Translations under genes and position numbers: made by a program
Shown here: piece after piece, positions 1-6,034 of the stretch
How positions within the stretch are numbered: position 1 is the first letter of the stretch
Layout of the letters: each line of letters starts with the position of its first letter
The notes under the pieces: model-generated
Told to the model about the DNA's origin: nothing
The model's database searches: none
The model's input: the letters and a program-made list of their open reading frames with translations, nothing else
Assembly (NCBI GenBank): GCA_900553845.1
Contig: USEW01000083.1
Coordinates: forward strand, 1 to 8,375
Source: an uncultured bacterium
Lineage (GTDB): Bacteria > Cyanobacteriota > Vampirovibrionia > Gastranaerophilales > Gastranaerophilaceae
DNA length: 8,375 nucleotides
Direction: 5' to 3'

Positions 1-26
1 AAATATAAAATTTTTTATACATTTTA

Positions 27-53
27 TTATTATATAATAATTTATCTAGATAA
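27..53. other. two adjacent AT-rich perfect palindromes
   Basis: Bases 27-40 (TTATTATATAATAA) and 42-53 (TTATCTAGATAA) each equal their own reverse complement. They lie beyond the 3' end of the minus-strand orphan gene, in a stretch where I see no coding potential. They could be weak hairpins or protein-binding sites. In DNA this AT-rich the first could arise by chance. The second, with its central CTAG, is less trivial. No function can be assigned. Confidence 0.35.
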
Positions 54-60
54 CGCAATA

Positions 61-134
61 ACCTCACCCAAATTTCTAACACTCGACATAAGTCTCGTGT
101 TGAAATTCTTCCCTCTCCTTTTAAGGAGAGGGAG
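61..134. repeat. double-hairpin intergenic element (possible REP/MITE-like repeat)
   Basis: Two adjacent inverted repeats are visible. The first (71-107) pairs AATTTC with GAAATT, AACAC with GTGTT and GAC with GTC around the loop ATAA, with one bulged T and a symmetric TC/TC internal loop. The second (111-132) is a perfect 10-bp stem, CCCTCTCCTT against AAGGAGAGGG, separated by only TT, so in RNA the loop would open to about six bases. Neither strand has a run of T after the GC-rich stem, so this is not a textbook intrinsic terminator, although it lies about 40 bases past the stop codon at 170 and may still end or stabilise that transcript. CCTCACCC followed by a CCCTCTCC hairpin resembles interspersed intergenic repeats of other bacteria. 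Only one copy is in this window, so repeat status is inference. No gene is supported in bases 1-169. Confidence 0.55.
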
Positions 135-169
135 AAAAAATTTATTAAAGCGAAAAATTAAAATATTTA

Positions 170-2374
170 TTATCCAAAATAATGTACAAGTCCAGCAGCT
201 AGTGCGGTCAATGCCGCAGGAATTAATGCAAATAAACTCGCACCACCAGTTTGAACTCCATTTGATAATGCAAAACCTGTTAAAGCACCCGTGAACGAAG
301 TCAAAGTTTTAACCCAATTAGCTTTACCATAATTAAAAGTCCCATCAGAATGTTGATATCTTGAATTACTGCCATTAACCATCTGATTTCCTATAGCCCA
401 GCCTGTAGCAGCACCGATTCCTGCTCCTATTACTGCCATACCAACTGCACCGGCAGTAATACCTGTTGTATTACCCAAAAAAGCAGTCCAGAAAGAAACA
501 TTATTCCCTGCATTCAAACCAGCTACAATTGATGTAGTAAGACCTCCAACTCCAGTAATACTTCCTACTGCGGTTGCCCATCTTGTTGAGCTTGTAGAAC
601 ATTCAACATTAGTTCTTACTCTTCCTCCTTCTTTGTCACTTTCATTATAACCATTTTCAGCCCTATACATACCATCTTCCATACCATTTATTGCTCGACT
701 AGAATTTAGTGAACTTGTACTATCCGTCTTATTCGCATAATATACGTTTGTTTGATACTCCAAATGATTCAATATATTCTCTACTGTATATGTACGGACA
801 TCCTGTATACCTTTTATATCATATAATACTCCTGTCCTAGCTGTTCCCTTTTTGTCCAAGATACTCAATGTCCCTTTTTGGGCACAAGCAGTTTTTAGTT
901 TGGTAACCATATCTGGATCTTCAAGTATTTTTGCAATAATTTCAGGTCCATCGTTTGAATTGCTTGCTTCTAAAAAAGCCATCAATATTTCATCCGGGCC
1001 AGATGCAGCTTTTATTTCATTTTTATAATTTTCAATAGTTGTATCAGAAACCCCATATGTAACAGTGTTGCTTATGGCTTCACTCATTGCCTTATATGCA
1101 GTGGAGGATGAAGCTCTTGAAATACACGTTTTAGCTGTATTTAATCTAGTTAAAATATTATTTTCAATATCTATATTGTATGTTTTCAAGTTCTCATAAG
1201 GCTGATTCAGTAACCAAGCTGATGTTATTTCGGTAAACTCTGAATAAGTCGAGTCTGACTTTTTCTTTAAATACTCTTCTTTAGTGATTGTAATGTATTT
1301 ACCATCTTTTTTACAAAGGTATTTTCCAAGATAATTATCAAGTTGCGTGCGGTCCTCTGTACTTAAATAGCATGAAGGGTCGTTGCTCATAGCTTTTAGT
1401 TTTTCCTGCATTACTGTTTCATAACTTATTGTTGTATCAAGACCTGTATGGTTTCCGTTTCTGTCAAGATAAGTCCGGCTTTGGAAATCACCGATAAGTG
1501 TATTAAGTGCTTCGGTGAAACCAGGGTTAATTTTTTCAAGAAGTTCATATTCAATTGTCGACATTTTCCTTATAATCTGCAATAAATTTAATTTGTCCTG
1601 GTCTGTCGCAGTTGAACCTTTTTCCATAATTTTGCTTATACTGTTTATAGTGTTATTAAAACTTGTAGTAAATGATGTTCCTCCTGCATCAAAAGCAGTG
1701 TTAAATGTGTTGTTGTCGCTATTAAAGGTTATCCCCATGGCTTCAAATGCAGCTTTATAATAATCATGTTCGTTCTGGTCTGTTGTTATATCAGATATAC
1801 CTTTGCCTGCAAATAATTTTAATTTGCCAGATGTATAAGTTTTGTCTGTTGATGAAGTGTCGGATATGCCCATTTCATCGCAATATTGAGTTTTTGAATT
1901 TCCACTTAAAGTGTTTATTAAAAGGCTTGAATCAATATTTGTACCATCTTTTGTTGTTGAAATCCCGTCGGCTCCAAGCTGTGTTGTTATTTTACTCATT
2001 AAATTTGTTATCTGTTCGGAAAAACTAGCTGAGGTATTATCCGGTTGGATAACTGTTAAGTTATATTGCTGGGAGTTTGAATTTACATCGTTTAAGTCCA
2101 GAATATAAGCCTTTGCCTCATCTGGGTCAAGACATAATAGTCGTCCATCTTGAAGTTCTATTATTGACTCTTTTACAAATGTATCACCACATGTACCACT
2201 AACATGTCCATAGTCTGTGAATAATGTCTCAAGTTGATTAAGATGTTCCTGACTTGATAACAGATATGTTTTAAAGTTATCGGTTGTTTTTTTATTGTTT
2301 ACTGCATATTTCCATTGGTTGTAAATACTGCCTAAACCTGTTCTTGTGCTTAATGATACGCTATCGATTCCCAT
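170..2374 (-). CDS. 734-residue protein of unknown function with glycine-zipper hydrophobic C-terminus
   Basis: I do not recognise a family. The reading frame is long and intact. ATG at 2374-2372 is preceded by AGGTG with a 5-base spacer (and AGGA further up), which supports the start. The N-terminus (MGIDSVSLSTRTGLG) has no Sec signal peptide, lipobox or membrane helix. Residues about 1-590 are polar, very rich in Ser, Thr, Asn and Asp, with scattered amphipathic helices and about eight cysteines. Residues 599-734 change to hydrophobic, Gly/Ala-rich sequence in three stretches, roughly 600-620, 628-664 and 686-731. The middle one has a glycine zipper (G650, G654, G658, G662 in GxxxG spacing). 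Such C-termini insert into or pack in membranes. A secreted or surface protein, a membrane-active toxin or effector, or a lineage-specific structural protein would all fit. It lies 105 bases downstream of gatD on the same strand, so read-through or its own promoter is possible. Existence of the gene is near certain; its function is unknown. Confidence 0.85.
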   Translation of the reverse strand: MGIDSVSLSTRTGLGSIYNQWKYAVNNKKTTDNFKTYLLSSQEHLNQLETLFTDYGHVSGTCGDTFVKESIIELQDGRLLCLDPDEAKAYILDLNDVNSNSQQYNLTVIQPDNTSASFSEQITNLMSKITTQLGADGISTTKDGTNIDSSLLINTLSGNSKTQYCDEMGISDTSSTDKTYTSGKLKLFAGKGISDITTDQNEHDYYKAAFEAMGITFNSDNNTFNTAFDAGGTSFTTSFNNTINSISKIMEKGSTATDQDKLNLLQIIRKMSTIEYELLEKINPGFTEALNTLIGDFQSRTYLDRNGNHTGLDTTISYETVMQEKLKAMSNDPSCYLSTEDRTQLDNYLGKYLCKKDGKYITITKEEYLKKKSDSTYSEFTEITSAWLLNQPYENLKTYNIDIENNILTRLNTAKTCISRASSSTAYKAMSEAISNTVTYGVSDTTIENYKNEIKAASGPDEILMAFLEASNSNDGPEIIAKILEDPDMVTKLKTACAQKGTLSILDKKGTARTGVLYDIKGIQDVRTYTVENILNHLEYQTNVYYANKTDSTSSLNSSRAINGMEDGMYRAENGYNESDKEGGRVRTNVECSTSSTRWATAVGSITGVGGLTTSIVAGLNAGNNVSFWTAFLGNTTGITAGAVGMAVIGAGIGAATGWAIGNQMVNGSNSRYQHSDGTFNYGKANWVKTLTSFTGALTGFALSNGVQTGGASLFALIPAALTALAAGLVHYFG

Positions 2375-2479
2375 TTTTTCACCTATCCTGTTATACTACA
2401 GTATTTATAACGGCAATATTTCTTTCAACTTTAATCTTTTTTACAAATCGTTACAATTATTTTAAACCTGGTTTAGGCT
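2375..2479 (-). other. intergenic gap between gatD and the orphan gene
   Basis: On the minus strand this gap holds a short imperfect terminator candidate just after gatD (TAAAC-CAG-GTTTA, 2463-2475, with no T run behind it). It also holds a TATAAA box (2404-2409) that could be a -10 about 30 bases before the orphan's start. No good -35 box lies at normal distance. Nothing here is strong enough to call a promoter or terminator separately. Confidence 0.3.
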
Positions 2480-3232
2480 TCAATATGGTTTATTTAGCAA
2501 ACTTTGGTGCGTAAGATTTTCAAGCTCATCGTCAAGCGGATTTAAAACGATTTCTTCTTTATATTTGGTTTTTAATGCTTGGAATATTAAATAATCGGCA
2601 AATTTGGGATTTTTAGGTAAAAAACTTCCATGCAAATAGGTACCAAAAACATTATTTTTGTATGCACCTTCCTGTTTGTCCTCGCCGTTATTTCCGTTTC
2701 CAACAATTATATCACCTATTGGTTTTGTGTTGACAGATGTAATATAAGTTAATCCGCTATGATTTTCAAATCCAACCAAAGTGCCATTATATATGTCATC
2801 TTTTATTTTTACTGAAACATTACCAATAAATCTTTTTTTTGAAGCAATGGTATAAACGTCTAAAATTCCTAATCCAGCTTGTTTATCCATATCAAATGGT
2901 TTATAGTATTCACCCATTAGCTGATATCCGCCGCAAATACCTAAAAATACATTATTTTCTTTAGCTTTATTTATGAAAAAATCTTTATGTCTTTTTAAAT
3001 CATTTGCTACTTCATATTGTTGAATATCTTGACCTCCACCTATAAAAAATATATTACATTCGTTTATTTTTTCATAAGGATTATCATTAATATTAAAATT
3101 TATGACTTCACAATTTATGTTTCTATCAATAAATCTTTTTCTTAATGCAAGAATATTCCCAAAATCACCGTAAATATTTAATAAATTTGGGTATAAATGA
3201 GCAATTTTTATACTATATTCGTGATTTGACAT
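2480..3232 (-). CDS. gatD: GatD-type lipid II glutamine amidotransferase subunit
   Basis: This is a class I (triad) glutamine amidotransferase of the CobB/CobQ-like GatD family. GatD hydrolyses glutamine and passes ammonia to MurT, which amidates the alpha-carboxyl of D-Glu in the lipid II stem peptide, giving D-isoglutamine, at the cytoplasmic face of the membrane. Visible hallmarks, in order, are NIYGDFGNILALRKR (19-33), the FFIGGGQD loop (62-69), the nucleophile elbow GICGGYQ with C100, GLGILD (120-125) followed by an arginine (R134) where GatD has a conserved one, VGFENHSG (153-160), and TYLHG with catalytic H201. Its 250 residues match the roughly 240-250 usual for GatD and it resembles Staphylococcus aureus GatD along its whole length. 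The ATG lies inside the 3' end of proS (20-base overlap) with GGAAG nine bases upstream, so translation is probably coupled. The usual partner murT is not adjacent and not in the window. The alternative is another small cobyric-acid-synthase-like amidotransferase, which I consider less likely. Confidence 0.9.
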   Translation of the reverse strand: MSNHEYSIKIAHLYPNLLNIYGDFGNILALRKRFIDRNINCEVINFNINDNPYEKINECNIFFIGGGQDIQQYEVANDLKRHKDFFINKAKENNVFLGICGGYQLMGEYYKPFDMDKQAGLGILDVYTIASKKRFIGNVSVKIKDDIYNGTLVGFENHSGLTYITSVNTKPIGDIIVGNGNNGEDKQEGAYKNNVFGTYLHGSFLPKNPKFADYLIFQALKTKYKEEIVLNPLDDELENLTHQSLLNKPY

Positions 3233-4955
3233 AATTTATTACTTCCATTATTGTTTCATCAGGCGTCATTTTAACAATTTCTCCTGTATGTCGGTATTTT
3301 AATTCGACAAGTCCTTCATTAACTGTTTTACCTGCATTTATACGAAGAGGATAACCAATTAAATCTGCATCTTTAAATTTGACACCAGCACGTTCATCTC
3401 TGTCATCAAAAACAACTTCAATATTATTTTCGCATAATTTTTGATATAAATATGATGATATTTCCATTTGTTTTTCATCTTTTATATTGACAGGTACTAT
3501 GCAAACATGATATGGCGCTATTGAAACAGGCCACTTTATGCCATATTCATCATTATAAACCTCAACTGCCGATGCGGCCGTTCTTGAAATACCAATACCA
3601 TAACATCCCATAATAAATGGTTTATTTTTTCCGTTTTCATCTGTGTAAAATGCATTCATAGCAGATGAGTATTTTGTACCAAGCTGAAATATATTACCGA
3701 CTTCAATACCCTTTGTGACTTTAAGTTTTCCATGGCACTTAACACATATATCATCGGTTCTTACTAAACATATGTCTGTGTATTTTAAATTTGGTAAATG
3801 TTCATCAAGGTTTGCTCCAACATAATGAAAATCAGTTTCATTTGCTCCCATTATGAAATTTTTTAAAGTTTTAACCGAATTATCAGCAACTATTTTAATT
3901 TTGTCTTCAAGGTTATAAGGAGAAATGAATCCGCTTTTTGAGTTGATATTGTTATTTTGCATAAATTCATGTATTTCAGCTTCACTAGCCAATCTAATAT
4001 CGTTAGCATTAAAATAATTTTTCAACTTTGTTTCTTCAATATCTCTATCTGCACGAATGCAAGCTAAAACAATATCTTTATCAACGATATAAGCTATTGT
4101 TTTTAGCATTATGGAAGACGGTTTTTTAAAATATTCTTCAAGCTCCGAAATTGTTTTTGTATTTGGAGTATGAATTTTTTCAAATTTTTCAAAAGCCCCA
4201 TCTGTTTCACAATTTGAAAGTTTTGAAATTGCATGATTTGAATTTGCCTGATAATCACAGTCAGTACAATAAAATACATCATTTTCTCCAGCATTAACAT
4301 TTTCATTATTATTTAGCAAAACCATAAATTCATGTGAAACTGCTCCGCCAATAGCACCTGAATCAGATTGAACCATTTTTGTTTCAAGCCCACATCTTTC
4401 AAATATACGACTGTATGTTTGAGCCATTTTTTCATATTCTTTTTCCATATCTTCTTGATTTGTAGCAAAACTATAGGCATCTTTCATTATAAATTCGCGT
4501 CCCCGGAGAAGTCCAAATCGTGGCCTTATTTCATCACGAAATTTTGATTGTATTTGGTATAAATTGACAGGCAATTGTTTGTAAGAACGTATCCCTTCAC
4601 GAGCTACAAATGTTATTATTTCTTCATGTGTCGGACCTAAGCATAATTCACGATTATGTCTGTCTTTTAACCGCATAAGTTCTTTACCGTAAACATCCCA
4701 ACGACCTGATTGTTCCCATAATTCTTTTGGCTGTACAAAAGGCATCAAAAGTTCCTGAGCACCTGAAGAGTTCATTTCCTCACGAACTATATTCTCAACT
4801 TTTTGTAAAACACGAAACATTAAAGGTAAATAAACGTAAACTCCATTTGTAAGTCTTCTTATAAAACCCGCTTTTACCAACAATTTATGACTCATTATTT
4901 CTGCATCTTGTGGAAACTCACGTAAAGTTTCAACAAACATTTGTGACATTTTCAT
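3213..4955 (-). CDS. proS: prolyl-tRNA synthetase, bacterial type with editing (INS) domain
   Basis: The enzyme activates proline with ATP and charges tRNA-Pro in the cytoplasm. It is the bacterial form, about 570-580 residues, with the YbaK-like insertion that removes mischarged alanine. Class II motif 1 covers about 53-76 (ending LLMPFVQP). The TXE-type loop GPTHEE is at 107-112. Motif 2 is RDEIRPRFGLLRGREF (140-155). Motif 3 is GCYGIGISR (450-458). The editing insertion spans roughly 225-410, with K285 in LKTIAYIV at the place of the key editing lysine, and two CxxC pairs (C230/C233 and C404/C407) as in many relatives. The C-terminal anticodon-binding domain (about 475-580) contains VVFDDRDERAGVKFKDADLIG. 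The ATG at 4955-4953 has GGAG eleven bases upstream; a second ATG two codons later would bring it closer and cannot be excluded. It is the first gene of a minus-strand unit with gatD and diverges from rex. I see no T-box leader. Confidence 0.97.
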   Translation of the reverse strand: MKMSQMFVETLREFPQDAEIMSHKLLVKAGFIRRLTNGVYVYLPLMFRVLQKVENIVREEMNSSGAQELLMPFVQPKELWEQSGRWDVYGKELMRLKDRHNRELCLGPTHEEIITFVAREGIRSYKQLPVNLYQIQSKFRDEIRPRFGLLRGREFIMKDAYSFATNQEDMEKEYEKMAQTYSRIFERCGLETKMVQSDSGAIGGAVSHEFMVLLNNNENVNAGENDVFYCTDCDYQANSNHAISKLSNCETDGAFEKFEKIHTPNTKTISELEEYFKKPSSIMLKTIAYIVDKDIVLACIRADRDIEETKLKNYFNANDIRLASEAEIHEFMQNNNINSKSGFISPYNLEDKIKIVADNSVKTLKNFIMGANETDFHYVGANLDEHLPNLKYTDICLVRTDDICVKCHGKLKVTKGIEVGNIFQLGTKYSSAMNAFYTDENGKNKPFIMGCYGIGISRTAASAVEVYNDEYGIKWPVSIAPYHVCIVPVNIKDEKQMEISSYLYQKLCENNIEVVFDDRDERAGVKFKDADLIGYPLRINAGKTVNEGLVELKYRHTGEIVKMTPDETIMEVINYVKSRI

Positions 4956-5000
4956 ATTTTTTATTTCTCCGGTTTATCTTTTAATATTTTTTCAATTCAG

Positions 5001-5009
5001 ATTTTATCA
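5001..5009 (-). promoter_or_regulatory. putative extended -10 promoter of proS
   Basis: On the minus strand the site reads TGATAAAAT, an extended -10 (TGn followed by TAAAAT, one mismatch to TATAAT). Initiation about seven bases downstream would give a leader of roughly 40 bases that includes the proS ribosome-binding site GGAG. The -35 region is only a T-rich tract, which is tolerated with an extended -10. This is prediction from position and consensus only. Confidence 0.4.
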
Positions 5010-5035
5010 TAAATTACACAAAAAAAACATTGAAT

Positions 5036-5065
5036 TTGACATGTTAGTTTTTATTTGTTTAAATA
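5036..5065 (+). promoter_or_regulatory. putative rex operon promoter
   Basis: A perfect -35 box, TTGACA, lies at 5036-5041. With an 18-base spacer the best -10 is TAAATA (5060-5065), or TTAAAT (5059-5064) with 17. Both are imperfect and fall inside the palindrome that looks like a Rex box, so bound Rex would block RNA polymerase. Initiation near 5072 would leave a leader of about 32 bases with the rex ribosome-binding site. Confidence 0.5.
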
Positions 5066-5072
5066 TTAAATA
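5055..5072. promoter_or_regulatory. putative Rex operator (autoregulation)
   Basis: TTGTTTAAATATTAAATA contains the palindrome TTTAA-ATA-TTAAA (5058-5070), preceded by TTG, so the left half looks like the TTGTTAA half-site of clostridial Rex boxes. The right half (TTAAATA) is degenerate against TTAACAA. It overlaps the likely -10 region and lies about 33 bases before the rex start, a usual place for autoregulation. AT-richness makes chance palindromes easy, hence moderate confidence. Confidence 0.4.
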
Positions 5073-5095
5073 GGGAAATAAATCACAATAAAATC

Positions 5096-5099
5096 GGAG
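5096..5099 (+). promoter_or_regulatory. ribosome-binding site supporting the GTG start of rex
   Basis: GGAG (in CGGAG) sits five bases before a GTG at 5105. No ATG in this frame lies between the motif and the start of the conserved Rex N-terminus, so this motif decides in favour of the GTG start. Confidence 0.65.
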
Positions 5100-5104
5100 T
5101 AAAA

Positions 5105-5722
5105 GTGAAAATACAATTAACGGACAAAATAATAAAACGTTTAACATTGTATCATTATATACTTTTTGATTATATTGAAAAAAATATTGAGTTTATTTCT
5201 TCACCTCAAATTGCTAAACTTTTGAAAATTGATGATTCGCAAGTTAGAAAAGATATTAAACTTTTAAATAATACCGGAAAATGCAAAGTTGGATATGAAG
5301 TAAAATGCCTTAAGAAATCTATCGAAAAAACTTTAGGTTTTAAAAAACCCAAAAATGCTTTTATTATAGGTGCTGGCAATCTTGGTATGGCATTAGCAAA
5401 ATATACCAATTTTAAAGATTATGGCTTGAATATAATGGCTTTATTTGATAATGACAGTTCGAAAGTTGATGTAATTGTTAATTTTAAAAAAGTTTTTGAT
5501 ATTGAAAAATTGCCTGATTTAGCTAAAAAACTAAATGTTGAAATAGCAATATTAACAGTTCCAAGAGCCTATGCTCAGGAAACTGCTGATTTTTTGATTA
5601 ATAGTAATATAAAATATATATGGAATTTTACTCCAAGTGTATTAAAAGTGCCGGATGATGTTATTGTTTGGAATGAAAACTTAATTGGAAATTTTTTACA
5701 CTTTACGTCAAATCATAACTAA
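5105..5722 (+). CDS. rex: redox-sensing transcriptional repressor Rex
   Basis: Rex is a homodimeric repressor that reads the NADH/NAD+ ratio. It binds operators when NADH is low and lets go when NADH rises, which derepresses fermentation, hydrogenase and NADH-oxidising genes. The N-terminal winged helix (about 1-80) shows RLTLYHYIL, SSPQIAKLL and the recognition segment DDSQVRKDIKLL (43-54), followed by VGYEV (62-66). The Rossmann domain has the nucleotide-binding GAGNLG (89-94), the acidic FDND (114-117) at the end of the second strand, the VPRAYAQE segment (152-159), and the family-typical NFTP (174-177) and NLIGNF (192-197). At 205 residues it is close to the usual 205-215. The start is GTG with GGAG five bases upstream. 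It is first in a plus-strand cluster ending in a hydrogenase and follows a putative Rex box, so autoregulation and control of the downstream genes are likely. Confidence 0.95.
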   Translation: MKIQLTDKIIKRLTLYHYILFDYIEKNIEFISSPQIAKLLKIDDSQVRKDIKLLNNTGKCKVGYEVKCLKKSIEKTLGFKKPKNAFIIGAGNLGMALAKYTNFKDYGLNIMALFDNDSSKVDVIVNFKKVFDIEKLPDLAKKLNVEIAILTVPRAYAQETADFLINSNIKYIWNFTPSVLKVPDDVIVWNENLIGNFLHFTSNHN

Positions 5723-5767
5723 AATAAAATAAATTGTAGTATAATAAAACATGAGGAAAGATTAATA

Positions 5768-6034
5768 ATGGAAAAAATTCAAGTTGAGATATGTTTGGGA
5801 ACAACCTGTTTTGTAATGGGCTCATCTCATTTGCAAGAGTTAATCGAAATAATTCCAAAACGATATAGTAATATGGTTGAAGTTTCAGGTAAACCTTGCT
5901 TAGGGTTATGTTCTCAAGATTGTGAGTATTCACAAGCTCCTTATGTTAAAGTTGATAATGAAGTAGTTAGCCAGGCTACAGTTGAAAAAGTTTTAAAGAT
6001 TATTGAAGGAAAAATAGTTAAGGATGAGAAATAA
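5768..6034 (+). CDS. stand-alone thioredoxin-like [2Fe-2S] ferredoxin (NuoE/HydC C-terminal-domain type)
   Basis: This 88-residue protein is a small electron carrier with the thioredoxin-like [2Fe-2S] fold found in NuoE and in the small subunits of electron-bifurcating hydrogenases. The four expected cluster ligands are present in order: C9 and C14 (CLGTTC) and C44 and C48 (CLGLC), with an extra C52. The C-terminal part, APYVKVDNEVV followed by a helix (57-80), is the usual end of this fold. NuoE proteins of about 160 residues also have a helical N-terminal domain, which is absent here, so this is the ferredoxin domain alone. AGGA about ten bases before the ATG serves as ribosome-binding site. 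It lies 45 bases after rex and its 3' end overlaps the hydrogenase start by 11 bases, which argues that it exchanges electrons with that enzyme. No NuoF-like flavoprotein partner lies in the window. Confidence 0.88.
   Translation: MEKIQVEICLGTTCFVMGSSHLQELIEIIPKRYSNMVEVSGKPCLGLCSQDCEYSQAPYVKVDNEVVSQATVEKVLKIIEGKIVKDEK

Noticed and set aside
97..294. Plus-strand open frame at the left edge
   Set aside because: It begins inside the hairpin element, runs antisense into the 734-residue gene, has no ribosome-binding site and gives a low-complexity, basic peptide.
1440..1475. DRNGNHTGLD segment (residues 304-313) of the orphan as a calcium-binding EF-hand or dockerin loop
   Set aside because: The glycine and acidic residues do not fall at the required loop positions, and there is only one copy.
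1515..2108. Several plus-strand open frames antisense to the orphan gene
   Set aside because: They are hydrophobic or Leu/Cys-rich shadows of a long intact minus-strand gene and lack start signals.
2388..2396. TATAAC as the -10 box of the orphan gene
   Set aside because: The start of transcription would lie within the ribosome-binding site, leaving a leader of under ten bases; no matching -35 box.
2463..2475. Inverted repeat TAAACCTGGTTTA after gatD as an intrinsic terminator
   Set aside because: The usable stem is five AT-rich base pairs with a three-base loop and no T run follows on the minus strand.
4956..5104. T-box leader for proS
   Set aside because: The whole divergent gap is 149 bases and shows no T-box sequence, specifier stem or terminator hairpin upstream of proS.
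5740..5745. Perfect TATAAT between rex and the ferredoxin gene as an internal promoter
   Set aside because: No -35 box or TGn extension at normal distance, and initiation would fall almost on the ribosome-binding site at 5753-5757. In DNA this AT-rich a chance match is likely.
5703..5933. Minus-strand open frame over the rex-ferredoxin junction
   Set aside because: It is antisense to the conserved cysteine-bearing ferredoxin frame and has no ribosome-binding site.
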